Source of the DNA: Subsaxibacter sp. CAU 1640 | GTDB taxonomy: Bacteria > Bacteroidota > Bacteroidia > Flavobacteriales > Flavobacteriaceae | Reading direction: 5' to 3' | NCBI RefSeq assembly: GCF_023156585.1 | Contig: NZ_JALNMI010000004.1 | Location: 439,676-503,675 of the forward strand | DNA: 64,000 nt | In this document: positions 62,737-64,000 of the stretch, piece by piece | Numbering within the stretch: the stretch's first letter is position 1 | How the letters are laid out: each line of letters opens with the position of its first letter | Notes under the pieces: generated by a model | Seen by the model: the letters and a program-made list of their open reading frames with translations, nothing else | What the model was told of the DNA's origin: nothing | Database searches by the model: none | Program-made: the position numbers and the translations under genes

Positions 62737-64000
62737 ATGAAGCAAAATTACAATAACCTACTGATTCAATCGGCTTTTATTCTTCTCTTTGCGATACAAT
62801 TGCAAGCACAATCCGGCATATATGAAAGTTATGCTATTTTGAACATTAACGGGAATGGAAATGTTTATTACGATTTACAAGCCAACACAGCAAATGCAGA
62901 TTTTGAAGGCTCAAATTTGGGTTCATTCGACTGTACAGGATCTCTACTTCTCAATGGAGCACAAAATAAAATCTACAAATGCGGTTCGGATGATATAATT
63001 AATGGTTATTTCCAATACAGGATATATTTAACAACCGATACACCTCCGTCATTTTCAAGCTCCTCCGAAATCTTTTATACAACAGATGATGGTTCTTCAA
63101 CAATTTGCACACCAGGCATTAATCAAATTTGGGAAACTAACGCTGCAGGCATTAATGTTTTAAATGGTCTTTCTGCTGGAACCTATTATCTGGAGGTCTT
63201 CACTCAGGCTGATTTTACCTATTCCGTGGGTTCGGGAACACATTATGCTAACAATAGTGCTAATAATTATAAGGCAACATTTTCCATTATTGCTGACACT
63301 ACCAATCCTGTCATTTCTGGCTGCCCCGCCAACATCTCCGTGACGAACGACGCAGGCAACTGTTCCGCGACCGTCACCTGGACTCCCCCAACCGCTGCGG
63401 ACAACTGCTCACAGACCCTCACTAGTTCGCACAGCCCTGGCGATACATTTGCTCTAGGTACTACAACAGTGACATATACCTCAACGGATGCCGCTGGAAA
63501 CATTGATACCTGTTCTTTTGACATCACCGTCAGCGACAACGAAAACCCGGTCATTTCCGGCTGCCCCGCCAACATCTCCGTGGCGAACGACGCGGGCAAC
63601 TGCTCCGCAGCAGTCAGCTGGACACCGCCAACGGCCTCGGACAACTGCTCACAGACACTGACAAGTTCTTACAGTCCTGGCGATACATTTGCTCTAGGTA
63701 CCACAACGGTGACATATACCTCAACGGATGCCGCCGGCAACCTTGATACCTGTTCTTTTGACATCACCGTCAGCGACAACGAAAACCCGGTCATTTCCGG
63801 TTGCCCTGCAAACATCACCGTGGCGAACGACGCGGGCAACTGCTCCGCAGCAGTCAGCTGGACAGCTCCAACGGCCTCGGACAACTGCTCACAGACACTG
63901 ACAAGTTCTCACAGTCCTGGCGATACATTTGCTCTAGGTACCACAACGGTGACATATACCTCAACGGATGCCGCCGGCAACATTGACACTTGTTCTTTCG
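62737..64000 (+). CDS. Secreted HYR-repeat protein, 5' part
   Basis: ATG 62737 opens a frame that stays open to the window end (421 codons). A signal peptide (LLIQSAFILLFAIQLQAQ) is followed by about 160 residues without a recognised domain, then HYR (hyalin) repeats of 80 residues: NPVISGCPANISV..., ...TASDNC..., GTTTVTYTSTDAAGN...CSFDITV. HYR domains occur in adhesins and type IX-secreted proteins of Flavobacteriia. The gene is on the chromosomal side and has higher GC in the repeats than its surroundings. Confidence 0.85.
   Translation, partial: MKQNYNNLLIQSAFILLFAIQLQAQSGIYESYAILNINGNGNVYYDLQANTANADFEGSNLGSFDCTGSLLLNGAQNKIYKCGSDDIINGYFQYRIYLTTDTPPSFSSSSEIFYTTDDGSSTICTPGINQIWETNAAGINVLNGLSAGTYYLEVFTQADFTYSVGSGTHYANNSANNYKATFSIIADTTNPVISGCPANISVTNDAGNCSATVTWTPPTAADNCSQTLTSSHSPGDTFALGTTTVTYTSTDAAGNIDTCSFDITVSDNENPVISGCPANISVANDAGNCSAAVSWTPPTASDNCSQTLTSSYSPGDTFALGTTTVTYTSTDAAGNLDTCSFDITVSDNENPVISGCPANITVANDAGNCSAAVSWTAPTASDNCSQTLTSSHSPGDTFALGTTTVTYTSTDAAGNIDTCSF
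63304..64000 (+). repeat. 240-bp tandem HYR repeats
   Basis: Units start at 63304, 63544 and 63784, exactly 240 bp apart, with the third cut by the window. Units 2 and 3 are nearly identical in DNA, which suggests recent expansion or gene conversion. Confidence 0.92.

Noticed and set aside
63267..63884. Minus-strand ORFs with repeated LPASFATEMLAGQPEMTG
   Set aside because: They are shadows of the HYR repeats; the repeat period and identity come from the plus-strand gene.
63304..64000. Regular 240-bp repeats as a CRISPR array
   Set aside because: The repeats are long, in frame, nearly identical throughout and encode HYR domains; there are no spacers.

Overview
The window is AT-rich DNA from a Bacteroidota bacterium, most likely a Flavobacteriaceae member. 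The evidence is TAnnTTTG-type -7 elements, Bacteroidetes-type conjugation genes (TraE/F/G/J/K/M/N), BfmA/BtgA-type mobilisation genes, a SpoIIAA-like/Fur/PII-type metal locus and HYR-repeat secreted proteins. Positions 1 to about 61180 read as the right-hand part of a large integrative conjugative element (ICE). It ends at a tyrosine integrase (59778-60980) followed by a 3' tRNA fragment that starts inside a CAU anticodon loop (61139-61180, the attachment site). The left end lies outside the window. From 61303 on the sequence is probably chromosome: a formylglycine-generating-enzyme-like lipoprotein and the start of a HYR-repeat protein that runs off the window.

Layout. (1) 1-8685, copper module: end of a multicopper oxidase/CopB-like fusion, DUF3347 lipoprotein, haem-binding protein, DUF318/ArsP-like permease, HMA-AraC regulator, Cu+ P-type ATPase, DUF305 protein, CusB-like adaptor. 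(2) 8750-20508, Zn/Co/Cd module in two transcription units: His-rich secreted protein, CzcA fused to a TolC-like protein, CzcB, PII-like protein, Fur-family regulator, APC permease and a small protein; then a frameshifted SpoIIAA-like gene, a ZntA/CadA-type ATPase and a HEPN-like protein. Both units begin with the same TTGCAC-N5-TTGCAT operator. (3) 20509-25867, non-coding direct repeats, ssb, small proteins, a candidate oriT, mobilisation protein, relaxase and coupling protein. (4) 25961-35123, a defence/toxin islet: Shedu-type nuclease with two unknown genes, GNAT, AbiEi/AbiEii, a 1090-aa DUF4297/Cap4-like nuclease and a second GNAT. (5) 35120-43125, the type IV secretion operon on the minus strand and a divergent cell-wall amidase. 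(6) 43372-59556, an envelope-remodelling block: EptA-like phosphoethanolamine transferase, four PAP2 phosphatases, HD hydrolase, two PepSY-like proteins, TonB-type receptor, OmpR/EnvZ-like two-component system and a three-gene RND pump. (7) Integrase, attachment site and chromosomal flank.

The strongest new signal is in block 6. Seven intergenic sites, one before every transcription unit of that block, share the architecture CTTTAA-N5-CTTTAG-N10-(TAnnTTTG-like). This is an 11-bp direct repeat of the PmrA-box kind placed at a fixed distance from a Bacteroidetes -7 element. It strongly suggests that the response regulator at 52756-53430 activates itself, its PepSY and receptor neighbours, the EptA/PAP2 operon, the lone PAP2 gene and the RND pump as a single mobile regulon. 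All functions are inferred from sequence features; no database search was run.
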